Shown here: piece by piece, positions 8,574 to 16,589 of the stretch | Layout: every line of letters begins with the position of its first letter | Position numbering within the stretch: the first letter of the stretch is position 1 | From: Geothermovivens sp964644845 | GTDB lineage: Bacteria; Zhuqueibacterota; Zhuqueibacteria; Oleimicrobiales; Geothermoviventaceae | NCBI GenBank assembly: GCA_964644845.1 | Contig: CAZXXS010000034.1 | Coordinates: forward strand, 1 to 36,420 | Length of the DNA stretch: 36,420 bases | Direction: 5' to 3' | Made by a program: the position numbers and the translations under genes | The notes under the pieces: generated by a model | Databases searched by the model: none | The model's input: only the letters and a program-made list of their open reading frames with translations | Told to the model about the DNA's origin: nothing

Positions 8574-9385
8574 AGCACGTTTCTCTTCAGGTTGAACCGT
8601 CCGCGCTTGTCCGGGTGGCTTGTCCGCTTGGAAAAGCATTTGGCGCGGTTTGCAGTCCCTCAAGGCCGCCTGGGCGAAATCCCGTTTCCCGCGCCTGAGA
8701 AGGACGGGCGACGAAATTCGGGTAGAGATCGGCTGGCCACGTAGGCACCTGCGTTGGCCTCGGTGCCCCTCGGTTACGACGACACACGCTCGCGAGCGAC
8801 GATGATGCCACGGCAGCGTTGGGGGGAGCAAAGAAACAAACTGGTGCGTACTGAGGCTCTCCCCTCGTGTTTCGGGCTTCAAGCGGTCAGCAGCGCTGTC
8901 TTGCTCCTACCACTTGCCCGTTGACGTCAGGGTTTGTCTGGGCACAGTGGCCTCTGGAGAAAACCGGGCACCGCGTGGCGAAGAGCGGGCGAAAGGCCGG
9001 GATCTTGCGAGGTGTCTCCCCGAATGTGCGGGTAGACGCCGAGTGCAACGGTCACGAGTCGATTGGCTACGAACTGTTTTCCAGAATTTCGCCTTACCTG
9101 CACGGTGAACCAACGTCCCCGTTCCCCGAGGAAAAAGGATGGGGGATTTGGATTGTCCCCAGACGACGCCGGAATTAAGTCCTTGGGTAGAAACACAGAG
9201 GGATCCCTCCATTCTCCCGCTGGAGCTTGCGAGCAGTTCAGAGTGGTTTGACTCGTGCTGGTCGAATCGGTCCGGGGTCAGGGCGGTCTTAGGGCTGCGT
9301 GCCGATGCGGAAACAATCCTGCCTCCAGTAGCCAATGCGCTCCGGAGCGTCTACACGTTGAGGGAATGCATGGAGATTTTACAGC

Positions 9386-9414
9386 TTGCTTAAGATTGGC
9401 ATTTGCTCTAAATT
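9386..9414 (+). promoter_or_regulatory. Sigma-70-type promoter for the lipoprotein/deacetylase operon
   Basis: TTGCTT (9386-9391), a 17-bp spacer, and TAAATT (9409-9414). Transcription would begin near 9421, leaving a leader of about 38 bases before the ATG at 9459. The surroundings are locally AT-rich. The same -35 sequence and spacing recur upstream of clpC. Confidence 0.6.
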
Positions 9415-9458
9415 CGACACCGGGATCGGGAGGGTGTCGAAAGGGTGAGCGTGGAGGC

Positions 9459-10103
9459 ATGTCTGACGTGGTTGGAGTCCGGAAAAGGACTGGTGCAGTA
9501 GGCTGGTGGCGATTGGCTGTGGCCGTGGTTCTGGCTGGATCCGTGACGCTCGCCTGCAAGACGCCTTTCAGCACCCGCGAAGCGGAGCCCCCGGTGAATT
9601 CCCGTTCGCGCTGGGTTCCCCCCAACCAGCCCGAGGACGTGCTCGAAAACATGAAGAATGCGATTGCTGAAGAACACATTCCGAATTACCTTGGTTGTCT
9701 CTCGGACAGCGCGCAAACTGGTCGCGCTTTTGTGTTTGTACCGGAGTCTGGAGTGGCGGCCACTTACGGTCAGCTGTTCAGCACGTGGTCGCTTGCCAGT
9801 GAAAAACGATACCTGGATCAGCTCTTTCAGGCTACGCCGGCGGACTCGCTGCGGCGTCTCGTTTTCGTGAATGTGACCGAACGGCCAGGCGAAGAGAACG
9901 AACGCGTGCTCGTAGCTGACTACATGCTTGACGTTCACCACACGCTGGATCCGGCTTCGTATCCTCGGCACGTTGAGGGGCAGGCTGAGTTCTGGATGAT
10001 CCAGAATCCCAAAACTTCGTACTGGAGCATCTGGAAGTGGCGCGACAGCGCCACTGGCCAGCGCGAAACCTGGACTGCATTGAAAGCCGTGTTCGGACGA
10101 TGA
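9459..10103 (+). CDS. Probable lipoprotein of unknown function
   Basis: This 214-residue protein begins with a basic stretch and a hydrophobic helix (about residues 17-32) ending in VTLAC, so C33 is a plausible lipidated cysteine. The lipobox has Thr at -3, which is not ideal. A Ser/Pro-rich linker follows, then a mixed alpha/beta domain rich in aromatics (FWMIQNPKTSYWSIWKWRD near the C-terminus). The tail resembles small SnoaL/NTF2-like lipoprotein domains in which a closing strand carries a W-x-I-x-x-W pattern, but I cannot assign a family with confidence. The ATG at 9459 has GTGGAGG just upstream; the longer frame from 9255 is unlikely. Its TGA overlaps the ATG of the deacetylase (ATGA at 10100-10103), so the two are translationally coupled and may act together at the cell envelope. 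Confidence 0.8.
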   Translation: MSDVVGVRKRTGAVGWWRLAVAVVLAGSVTLACKTPFSTREAEPPVNSRSRWVPPNQPEDVLENMKNAIAEEHIPNYLGCLSDSAQTGRAFVFVPESGVAATYGQLFSTWSLASEKRYLDQLFQATPADSLRRLVFVNVTERPGEENERVLVADYMLDVHHTLDPASYPRHVEGQAEFWMIQNPKTSYWSIWKWRDSATGQRETWTALKAVFGR

Positions 10104-11248
10104 CCTTAGAACCTGGACAACGCGGAGCTCGAGGTGGACCGCGGCATCCCAGGTTGGTGCCGCAGAAGCCGCCACGGCGCCCAACAGACCGCCGACTCGT
10201 CGCTACCGTGGTGCTGGCTGTACTCGCGGTCGTTTTGTTCGTTCTCAACCTCTCGTGGAGGCCAGAACCGGCTGCTGAACGGAACGCTGAGCCGCACGAT
10301 CAGGCGAAGCTCTGGAACGCTGCTGCGCAAGCGCTGCTGAAGTCCGGTGTTCGGCCTGAATGGATGCGGCGCCAGGGCGACGAGCTTCGGGTGGAAGTGC
10401 CGCCGGGGACAGCCCTCCAGGTGCTGAATTTTGCCGTGCAAGCGGCTCTGAGGCAACAAGGTGCTGAAATCCTGGTGGCGAAGGAGGAGTTCGTTCCGGC
10501 CAAAGTAGAGCTGATCTTTGGGCTCAAGGATGAACCGGTCGGTCGGGTGAACATCTTAGAGTCTTCCTCCGGCCGGGCTGGTAAACCAGTCCGGGTGGCC
10601 ATTGTTGTGGACGACTTCGGTTACCGCTTGGACGACGACATCAAGCAGCTGCTTGCGCTCCAGGTGCCGTTGACCATCGCTGTGATTCCTGGGTTGAAGA
10701 AAAGTGGCCTGGCTGCAACGATGGCGCTGATTTCCCACAAAGAGCTGATCATTCACATGCCGATGGAGCCGCTGTCGGGGCGCGTGGAAGACAACGGTTT
10801 TGCCATTTACACCACACTACCGGAGGATGAAATTCAGGCGCGGGTCAACAGGGCATTTGACTTGTTGCCAGCGGCCAAGGGGATGAACAACCACGAAGGT
10901 TCGAAGGCCACCGCGGATGACGGTACAATGCGCGCAGTGATGCGAGCGCTAAAACGCCACGGAGCGTTTTTCATTGACAGCCGCACGACGAAGCAGAGTC
11001 GGGCCTACGCGATTGCCCGGGAGATCGGTGTGCCATGCCGCCTGAGTGACGGTTTTCTGGACGCCCGTGACGACGAGAAATGGGTACGCAACAAGATGTG
11101 GGAGCTGATCGGGCGTGCTCCTGCCGGTTCCAAGCGACTTGTGATTTGTCATCCGCGCAAAACGACCATCAAGGTGCTGCTCGACATGATCCCGAAGCTC
11201 GTCGATCAGGGCGTCAAGTTTGTGTACGCTTCGGAAATTGTGCGGTGA
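10100..11248 (+). CDS. Divergent polysaccharide deacetylase family protein (YibQ/DUF610-like)
   Basis: This 382-residue protein has a basic N-terminus, one membrane anchor (about residues 33-52) and a periplasmic region. The C-terminal 210 residues form the divergent polysaccharide deacetylase domain. It contains VAIVVDDFGY with the paired aspartates, LTIAVIPGL, the ELIIHMPMEP segment, GMNNHEGSKAT and FFIDSRTT. These are the family's metal-site and active-site regions on an NodB-like barrel. Family members probably act on envelope polysaccharide or peptidoglycan; the exact substrate is not known. The ATG overlaps the upstream lipoprotein stop in an ATGA junction, which decides the start. A PdxJ-family gene follows 104 bp downstream. 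Confidence 0.9.
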   Translation: MTLEPGQRGARGGPRHPRLVPQKPPRRPTDRRLVATVVLAVLAVVLFVLNLSWRPEPAAERNAEPHDQAKLWNAAAQALLKSGVRPEWMRRQGDELRVEVPPGTALQVLNFAVQAALRQQGAEILVAKEEFVPAKVELIFGLKDEPVGRVNILESSSGRAGKPVRVAIVVDDFGYRLDDDIKQLLALQVPLTIAVIPGLKKSGLAATMALISHKELIIHMPMEPLSGRVEDNGFAIYTTLPEDEIQARVNRAFDLLPAAKGMNNHEGSKATADDGTMRAVMRALKRHGAFFIDSRTTKQSRAYAIAREIGVPCRLSDGFLDARDDEKWVRNKMWELIGRAPAGSKRLVICHPRKTTIKVLLDMIPKLVDQGVKFVYASEIVR

Positions 11249-11352
11249 TGTGGAGTGGGGGCGGGAACAGGGGGCTTACGGATCGGTAGGCGATTCGGAA
11301 AACTAGCTTGCGGGGTGAAAGCGAAGGGGCAATCTGCGGACAGGGAGGAAGC

Positions 11353-12057
11353 ATGCGGCGCTTATCGGTAGTTCTGGACTACGTGGCTTCGATTCGCGAG
11401 TTGCGAAAGGGGCAGGAACCGGACCCCGTGGCGGTGGCGGTTCAGGCGGAACTCGCTGGAGTGGATGGCGTAACGGCGGAGTTGCGAGAAGACAGAAAGG
11501 AGATCAAGGATCGGGACGTTCAACTTTTGCGCGAGCTTGTGCGCACGCATTTCAATCTGAGGATTGCTCCGTCCGAAGACTTGCTTCAGAAAGCGATTTC
11601 CGTGCTGCCGGACATGGTCACATTCGTTCCGGGGATGGAGCACCACGTGGGTGGGGTGGACATCGCGGCCACGAGGGAGTACGTGGAAGAAATGATCGCG
11701 AGCCTGCGTGCTAACGGCGTGGTTGTGAGTGTGCTGGTCGATCCTGAGATCGACCAGGTCAAGGCGGCGGCTCGAGCAGGCGCGGACTACGTGGAACTGT
11801 TTGCCTGGTACTACGCCCGCTCCGAAGACGTGAGCAACATGGCCGACGAGCTGGAGCGCTTGCGGGGTGCGGCCATGGCCGCCAGCAAGCTGGGACTCGG
11901 TGTGTCGGCCAGCGGCGGCATCACGTATCAGAACATTGGTGACCTTCTGACGATCGATCAAATCGAGGAAGTGCACGTGGGCACAGCCATCTTGAACCGG
12001 GCTCTACTGGTCGGACTGGATCGCGCAATTCAGGATTTCCGCCGGTTACTGGTTTGA
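11353..12057 (+). CDS. PdxJ-family (pyridoxine 5'-phosphate synthase-like) protein with altered active site
   Basis: This 234-residue TIM-barrel protein aligns end to end with PdxJ, which condenses 1-deoxyxylulose 5-phosphate with 3-amino-2-oxopropyl phosphate to make pyridoxine 5'-phosphate. Shared blocks include PDPVAVAVQAELAGVDGVT, LREDRKEIKDRDVQLL and GGVDIAATR. However, the residues I recall as catalytic in E. coli PdxJ are changed. The base His45 of HLRED is Glu43 (ELRED), Glu72 of VPE is Gly94 (VPGM), and His193 of AGHG is Gly188 (ASGG). The N-terminal NIDH is VLDY, so the substrate-contacting Asn and His are lost. The phosphate-binding C-terminal part is mostly kept (HVGTAILNRA). It is therefore probably a paralogue with a different reaction rather than a working PdxJ. 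The ATG at 11353 follows GGGAGGAAGC. It sits 104 bp after the deacetylase. Confidence 0.85.
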   Translation: MRRLSVVLDYVASIRELRKGQEPDPVAVAVQAELAGVDGVTAELREDRKEIKDRDVQLLRELVRTHFNLRIAPSEDLLQKAISVLPDMVTFVPGMEHHVGGVDIAATREYVEEMIASLRANGVVVSVLVDPEIDQVKAAARAGADYVELFAWYYARSEDVSNMADELERLRGAAMAASKLGLGVSASGGITYQNIGDLLTIDQIEEVHVGTAILNRALLVGLDRAIQDFRRLLV

Positions 12058-12236
12058 ACAGAGGCGATTCCGCTTGCACGGTGGTAGCCGTGTTCGGAAC
12101 AAGTTGCGGCAGGACCTGCGTTACGGGGCTTCAGAATCTGCTGGTGAGGCACGGTGACGAAGGGGGGGTCCAGGCACCGCAACCGCTTTGAAATCCAGGT
12201 GCGTGCATTTGATTCAACTCACTGAGGGAGGTGGAC

Positions 12237-12773
12237 TTGAGAAAAGAGCTGGCAGAACTTTTTCCCGAACTCGATTTCATTCAAGATGAGCAGCTGCGCG
12301 GAAAGGTTCTGGACATCTGGGAAGAAGCCATGCAGCGAGGTGGTTGGACAGTCGATGACCTGGCGGAAATTCCGTTCACGCTGTTGATTCCGAACACCGA
12401 CGTGACCCTTGTCCAGCACACGCGTGCGGTGACTCAGGTAGCACTGGAAAGCGCCAGAGTGTTGCAGCAGCAGTACGGCAACATCTACGAAATCGACTTT
12501 GATGCCCTGGTAGCAGGCGGGCTGCTGCACGACGTCGGCAAGCTACTCGAGTACAAACGCGAGGGGGAGGCCTTCGTCAAAAGTGACACGGGTCGCCTGC
12601 TGCGTCATCCATTCAGCGGCGCTGGGTTGGCCACCAAGCACGGTCTTTCCGACAAGATCGTCCACATCATTGCCACGCACGCCAAAGAGGGTGACGGTGG
12701 GTACCGTTGTCCGGAATCGGTCATTGTGCACCACGCCGACTTCATGAACTTCGAGCCGTTGAAGATGCTGTAG
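12237..12773 (+). CDS. HD-domain protein (putative phosphohydrolase)
   Basis: This 178-residue single-domain protein shows the HD-superfamily metal ligands in order: H61 (in LVQHTRAVT), H98-D99 (in GGLLHDVGKL), H124 (in LLRHPFSG), H148 (in ATHAKEG) and D168 (in HHADFM). Such proteins hydrolyse phosphomonoesters or phosphodiesters, often of nucleotides, using one or two metal ions; the substrate here is unknown. I chose the TTG at 12237 because GGAGG ends five bases upstream. A GTG at 12231 is in frame but overlaps the Shine-Dalgarno sequence, so it is less likely; the difference is two residues. The tryptophanase gene follows 110 bp downstream on the same strand. This small HD family is known as a stand-alone conserved protein, and nothing specific ties it to tryptophan metabolism. 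Confidence 0.88.
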   Translation: MRKELAELFPELDFIQDEQLRGKVLDIWEEAMQRGGWTVDDLAEIPFTLLIPNTDVTLVQHTRAVTQVALESARVLQQQYGNIYEIDFDALVAGGLLHDVGKLLEYKREGEAFVKSDTGRLLRHPFSGAGLATKHGLSDKIVHIIATHAKEGDGGYRCPESVIVHHADFMNFEPLKML

Positions 12774-12883
12774 CGTGCGGATGTTTCCTGCTGCGGGCTG
12801 GTGGACGTTTGTTGCGGCTCTCGGTGTGGGGCCGTTGGGCTCACTCTGGTGAAGCTGTTCGGCTTTTGACAAGGGAGGGCAGG

Positions 12884-14260
12884 ATGCAATTCCCGGCGGA
12901 GCCGTTTAAGATCAAAGTAGTGGAGCGCATCCGCAAGACCACGCGTGAGGAGCGCGACGAACTGATTCGCCAAGCCGGCTACAACGTGTTCAACATCCCG
13001 GCCGAGAGCATCTACATCGACCTGCTGACGGACAGCGGCACAGCGGCCATGAGCGACAACCAGTGGGCGGGCATGATGCTCGGTGACGAATCGTACGCTG
13101 GAAGTCGCAATTACTACCATTTTGAATCCACCGTAAAGGACATCACGGGCTTTCGGCACGTAATCCCAACGCACCAGGGGCGGATGGCGGAGAACTTGCT
13201 TTTCTCCGTTGCGGTGAAACCCGGCGACGTTGTGCCGAACAACATCCACTTCGACACAACCAGGGCAAATGTGGAGCACAAACAGGCCAGGGCGGTTGAT
13301 CTGGTGATCGACGAGGCCTACGACCCCATTTCGGAACACCCGTTCAAGGGAAACATGGATCTGGACAAACTCCGGCGGACCATCGAAAACGTTGGCCCCA
13401 ACCGTGTTCCCCTGGTCATGCTGACGGTGACCAACAACAGCGGTGGAGGGCAACCGGTTTCCATGCAGAACGTCCGCCAGGTGCGGGAGCTTCTGGATGC
13501 CTACGGGATTCCTCTGTTCCTGGACGCCTGTCGCTTTGCGGAAAACTGCTACTTCATTAAGGAGCGTGAAGCCGGTTACGGGTCGGCGTCGATTCACGAG
13601 ATTGCCCGGGAACTGTTCAGTTACGCGGACGGCTGCACGATGAGCGCGAAGAAAGACGGTCTGGTGAACATTGGTGGTTTCCTGGCGCTCAACGACGACG
13701 CCTGGGCTGAGAAGGTGACGCATTTGCTCATCCTGGTCGAGGGGTTCCCGACCTACGGTGGACTTGCCGGCCGAGACTTGGAAGCTGTTGCGCGGGGGTT
13801 GCGGGAAGTTCTCGATGAAGACTACCTACGTTTCCGAATTGGGCAAGTTCGCTACCTTGGGCAGCTTCTGGACGAAGCCGGAGTCCCGATTGTAAAGCCG
13901 GTTGGGGGACATGCGGTGTACATCGACGCGAAGCGGTTTCTCCCGCACATCCCTCAGGCCCAGTTCCCAGGGCAGGCTTTGGTTGTGGCGCTTTACCGCG
14001 AGTACGGGATCCGTGCCGTGGAAATCGGAAGCTTGATGTTTGCCAAGAAAGACCCCGAAACGGGGCAGGAGCTTTACCCGGACCTGGAACTGGTGCGGCT
14101 TGCCATTCCGCGCCGGGTGTACACCACGATGCACATGAACTACGTAGCGGAATCCATCATCGAATTGTACCGAAGGCGCGACAAAATCCGTGGTTTGCGA
14201 ATCGTGTACGAGGCGCCCATGCTGCGCCATTTCACAGCCAGACTTGAGGAGATCCAGTGA
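12884..14260 (+). CDS. tnaA: Tryptophanase (tryptophan indole-lyase)
   Basis: This 458-residue PLP enzyme of the beta-eliminating lyase family splits L-tryptophan into indole, pyruvate and ammonia. The PLP lysine is K257 in TMSAKKDG. The family also contains tyrosine phenol-lyase, so I checked the residues that separate the two. Position 124 (HFDTTR) is Asp as in tryptophanase, not Thr. Position 381 (AVEIGS) is Ile as in tryptophanase, where tyrosine phenol-lyase has Arg. Position 449 (LRHFTAR) is His as in tryptophanase, not Phe. All three point to tryptophan. The ATG at 12884 follows AAGGGAGGGCAGG. No TnaC-like leader peptide is visible in the 110-bp spacer upstream, so control differs from E. 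coli. Its TGA overlaps the GTG of the HAD hydrolase gene. Confidence 0.93.
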   Translation: MQFPAEPFKIKVVERIRKTTREERDELIRQAGYNVFNIPAESIYIDLLTDSGTAAMSDNQWAGMMLGDESYAGSRNYYHFESTVKDITGFRHVIPTHQGRMAENLLFSVAVKPGDVVPNNIHFDTTRANVEHKQARAVDLVIDEAYDPISEHPFKGNMDLDKLRRTIENVGPNRVPLVMLTVTNNSGGGQPVSMQNVRQVRELLDAYGIPLFLDACRFAENCYFIKEREAGYGSASIHEIARELFSYADGCTMSAKKDGLVNIGGFLALNDDAWAEKVTHLLILVEGFPTYGGLAGRDLEAVARGLREVLDEDYLRFRIGQVRYLGQLLDEAGVPIVKPVGGHAVYIDAKRFLPHIPQAQFPGQALVVALYREYGIRAVEIGSLMFAKKDPETGQELYPDLELVRLAIPRRVYTTMHMNYVAESIIELYRRRDKIRGLRIVYEAPMLRHFTARLEEIQ

Positions 14261-14904
14261 CAGAAGCCGTGTTGTTCGACTTCGACGGTGTGGTTGCGCA
14301 GACCTTACCTCATCACACGCGTTCGTGGCGACACGTTCTGAGTCCACTTGGAGCAAGAGTCGAGGAAAGGGACGTGGCCGTGAACGAGGGGCAGCCAGCA
14401 ATTGAAATTGCCAAAGCGTTGCTCAAGAAGAACAACCTGAATCTTCCTGAGGAAGAGGTTCAGCGCCTGATGGCAGCCAAACGGGCCCATTACAGGAAAA
14501 CGACGACTGCGAAGCCTTACCCGGGTGTTGAGCAAGTTCTGCACGATCTCAAACGAAAAGGGCTCAAGCTTGGGTTGGTAACTGGCTCTGTGTGGGATAA
14601 CCTGGTCGCTGCAGTGGGGGAAGCTCTCCTGAGGAAGTTCGACGTGGTCATTACCAGTGAACACGTCAAGAAGGGCAAGCCGAGTCCAGATCCCTACCTC
14701 GAGGCGGCGCGACGCCTGGGTGTGGATCCCAGTGCGTGTGTTGTGATTGAGAACGCGCCACTCGGGATCCGCTCGGCCAAAGCCGCCGGAATGCGTTGCA
14801 TCGCGGTAACATCCACCCTTCCTGCCGAGGTGCTCAGCGAGGCGGACTGCTTGATCGAGAAAATCGCCGAGTTGACCCCGGATCACCCCTGTCTTACGAC
14901 GTAG
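14257..14904 (+). CDS. HAD-superfamily hydrolase (beta-phosphoglucomutase / phosphatase-like)
   Basis: This 215-residue protein has the HAD motifs in order: DFDGVVAQT with nucleophile D8 and acid/base D10, LVTGS as motif II, the lysine in VKKGKPSPDPY as motif III, and VIENAPLGIRSAKAAGM as motif IV (with Glu-Asn where many members have Glu-Asp). The cap between D10 and motif II is helical, as in the beta-phosphoglucomutase and phosphoglycolate phosphatase groups. It would act on a small phosphorylated metabolite; the sequence does not say which. The GTG start at 14257 overlaps the tryptophanase stop by four bases (GTGA), giving translational coupling. Downstream it converges with the transposase-like gene. 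Confidence 0.9.
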   Translation: MTEAVLFDFDGVVAQTLPHHTRSWRHVLSPLGARVEERDVAVNEGQPAIEIAKALLKKNNLNLPEEEVQRLMAAKRAHYRKTTTAKPYPGVEQVLHDLKRKGLKLGLVTGSVWDNLVAAVGEALLRKFDVVITSEHVKKGKPSPDPYLEAARRLGVDPSACVVIENAPLGIRSAKAAGMRCIAVTSTLPAEVLSEADCLIEKIAELTPDHPCLTT

Positions 14905-15009
14905 GACGGTGCCATCTGGCGAGGTACGTTCAGGGGCATAACGGATCGGCTGTTCTGGCAGCCTCTCCGGACTGGGATGACTGGCGTTACGGAGACGCAC
15001 GTTGGCAGA

Positions 15010-16512
15010 TCACACCGTGAAGTAGCGGTCCCCGAGCAAGTCGGGCCTGATGCCGAACTCTTCATAAAGGGCAGCCAGTTCTCTGCCTGGCTGAGTTGTT
15101 GTGCGAATGAAGCGAGTGTGGCTGCCGAACGGGTCGGGTAGACGAAGGGTAACACGAGCCTGGGAACCGAAAAACTCGCGGAGCGCCGCCCACGACCGCG
15201 CCCGTTGGCCATTTGTGAGTTGCGAGACAAGGGCACGGACCAGGCGCAGGGCAAGAAACGTGAGGAAAAATTCGCCTTCCTGAGGGGTTGGAAGTTCCGC
15301 AGCTTGTTGACGGAAGGCCGGCTGTACGGCCAGAAGGTCGCGGTCCATTTCGGCGAGGTTTGTCAGCAGAGAGGCGAGGTGATCTCGATCAGCGTTCCGG
15401 ATGTTTGTGCGGAGAAGCACGTGGTCCGATGCCGATGACCGCACTTGCGCCGGGTGGGGGGCTCCATTCGGCAAAGCAGCAGGAGCCGCCAGAATCCACT
15501 GGCCGTCGAACGCTTGCCAGCTGGCGCTACCCGGAGTCTGCAGGGCCCTGGCGACGTGCCGGGGGGAGTGGCCGAGAATCACGTAGTGGTAACTGGAATC
15601 TTCCGCGAGTTTGAGAAGCGGCCGGCATCTGGCATCGAGGATCAGGAAGGGACGCCGGGTTTCGTCCGCAAAGGTGTGCAAATCGAGGGCAGCTCTGACG
15701 GCTCGGAGGGCTTTCTTCCCGTCGAGCCGAAAGATGAGCGGTGTTCTGAGTTGGGGTACGGGTTCGAGCTTCAGGCCAAGGATCCAGGAATCGCTCGAAG
15801 AGCCGGGGACGCAGTGGCGCAAGTCGAGCACGGCTAATGCCCGCGGATCAGCGGTTGCAGGCTGATCATTGAGTCCGCTGCAAACGGTCTCGCTGTGCCG
15901 TGCGAGCCATCGGGTGGTGCGCGCGGCCTCCGGCGCGGACAACGCATCCAGCGACGTGCCCAGAACTTCGTCCATCCCCGATTGCTGCACCAGCCAGCGG
16001 ACGAGTTCAGGGAGAGGTGAAGGGTTCAGCGCCCGTCCCATCGTAAGCGCGGCGGCCAGCTTACTTCTTCTTTTCCCAAGACCTGCTCGCTGCAGCGCCT
16101 CGATGAGGCCAATTCTGTGGGCTACGGTGGAGAGAAGTTGTTCGCCAGCAATGCTTCGGGCATCTTCGACGTTCAGATTGCGGGGATCAAAACTCAAGAC
16201 CTCAGGGGGAACTTCCCGAGTGGGTCCGATGAGCTTAAGCTGACGTTGCAGCACACGGGTTGCCAGTTCGTGGGCTTTCTTTTCCAGTTCGGGGGGAAGC
16301 CCGCTCTGCAGCGAAAGCTGACCGGCGAGGATCTCCTCGACGCGTTGAGCGAGCCTACGCAGCGTGTCCCGGCTGTACGGCAATTTGCCGGCGTTCAACA
16401 GCACTTTGTCCCTGGACACACCCTGTTCGTCCCTGAACGAGCGGACCAGCATGTAGTAAACGTAAACCTTCCCTGGTGTCTTGTTTTTGTCCCGAACCTC
16501 CTTGAAAAACAT
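15010..16512 (-). CDS. IS1634-like transposase relative with degenerate catalytic core (probably domesticated)
   Basis: This intact 500-residue frame has the layout of IS1634-group (IS4 superfamily) transposases. It has a short beta-rich N-terminus (VYVYYMLVRSFRDEQG), a middle region with NPSPLPELVRWLVQQSG, and a hydrophobic C-terminal block FFLTFLALRLVRALVSQL. The DDE positions are poor. The first aspartate region reads AVLDLRHCVPG without the usual DLTSTYF-type context, and the second reads LILDARCRP where VADRG is normal. The Y-R-E-K signature that should precede the C-terminal block is not recognisable (NLAEMDRDLLAVQPAFR). Its base composition resembles its neighbours. No clear terminal inverted repeats flank it. 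It is therefore more likely a host-adopted, non-transposing protein than an active insertion sequence. The ATG at 16512 follows CAAGGAGGTT. Confidence 0.65.
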   Translation of the reverse strand: MFFKEVRDKNKTPGKVYVYYMLVRSFRDEQGVSRDKVLLNAGKLPYSRDTLRRLAQRVEEILAGQLSLQSGLPPELEKKAHELATRVLQRQLKLIGPTREVPPEVLSFDPRNLNVEDARSIAGEQLLSTVAHRIGLIEALQRAGLGKRRSKLAAALTMGRALNPSPLPELVRWLVQQSGMDEVLGTSLDALSAPEAARTTRWLARHSETVCSGLNDQPATADPRALAVLDLRHCVPGSSSDSWILGLKLEPVPQLRTPLIFRLDGKKALRAVRAALDLHTFADETRRPFLILDARCRPLLKLAEDSSYHYVILGHSPRHVARALQTPGSASWQAFDGQWILAAPAALPNGAPHPAQVRSSASDHVLLRTNIRNADRDHLASLLTNLAEMDRDLLAVQPAFRQQAAELPTPQEGEFFLTFLALRLVRALVSQLTNGQRARSWAALREFFGSQARVTLRLPDPFGSHTRFIRTTTQPGRELAALYEEFGIRPDLLGDRYFTV

Positions 16513-16589
16513 GCCTTCCCGTGGTCTGTTGAGTGTGAGGTAGAAAACTCAAGAGGAAGCTGTTACGTCTGGAAATCGGCTGTTGCTGC

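Larger units (their letters stand above)
8416..9458. other. Intergenic region, about 1 kb, without a recognised gene
   Basis: This is the longest gene-free stretch in the window. None of its open frames has a credible ribosome-binding site or recognisable product. It holds a 7-bp-stem hairpin at 8548-8573, a 12-bp palindrome GAGGGATCCCTC at 9198-9209, and a good promoter at 9386-9414 for the lipoprotein gene. No tRNA or known structured RNA motif was seen. It may be a decayed gene or hold an unlisted RNA. Confidence 0.6.

Noticed and set aside
9198..9209. Palindrome GAGGGATCCCTC
   Set aside because: A 12-bp palindrome is expected several times by chance in a window this size, and it is not placed against a promoter.
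12866..12871. TTGACA just upstream of tnaA
   Set aside because: It abuts the Shine-Dalgarno sequence, so a promoter there would start transcription inside the gene; no -10 fits.
12605..13723. Long minus-strand open frame (372 codons) opposite the HD and tnaA genes
   Set aside because: It is the antisense shadow of the strongly supported HD-domain and tryptophanase genes.
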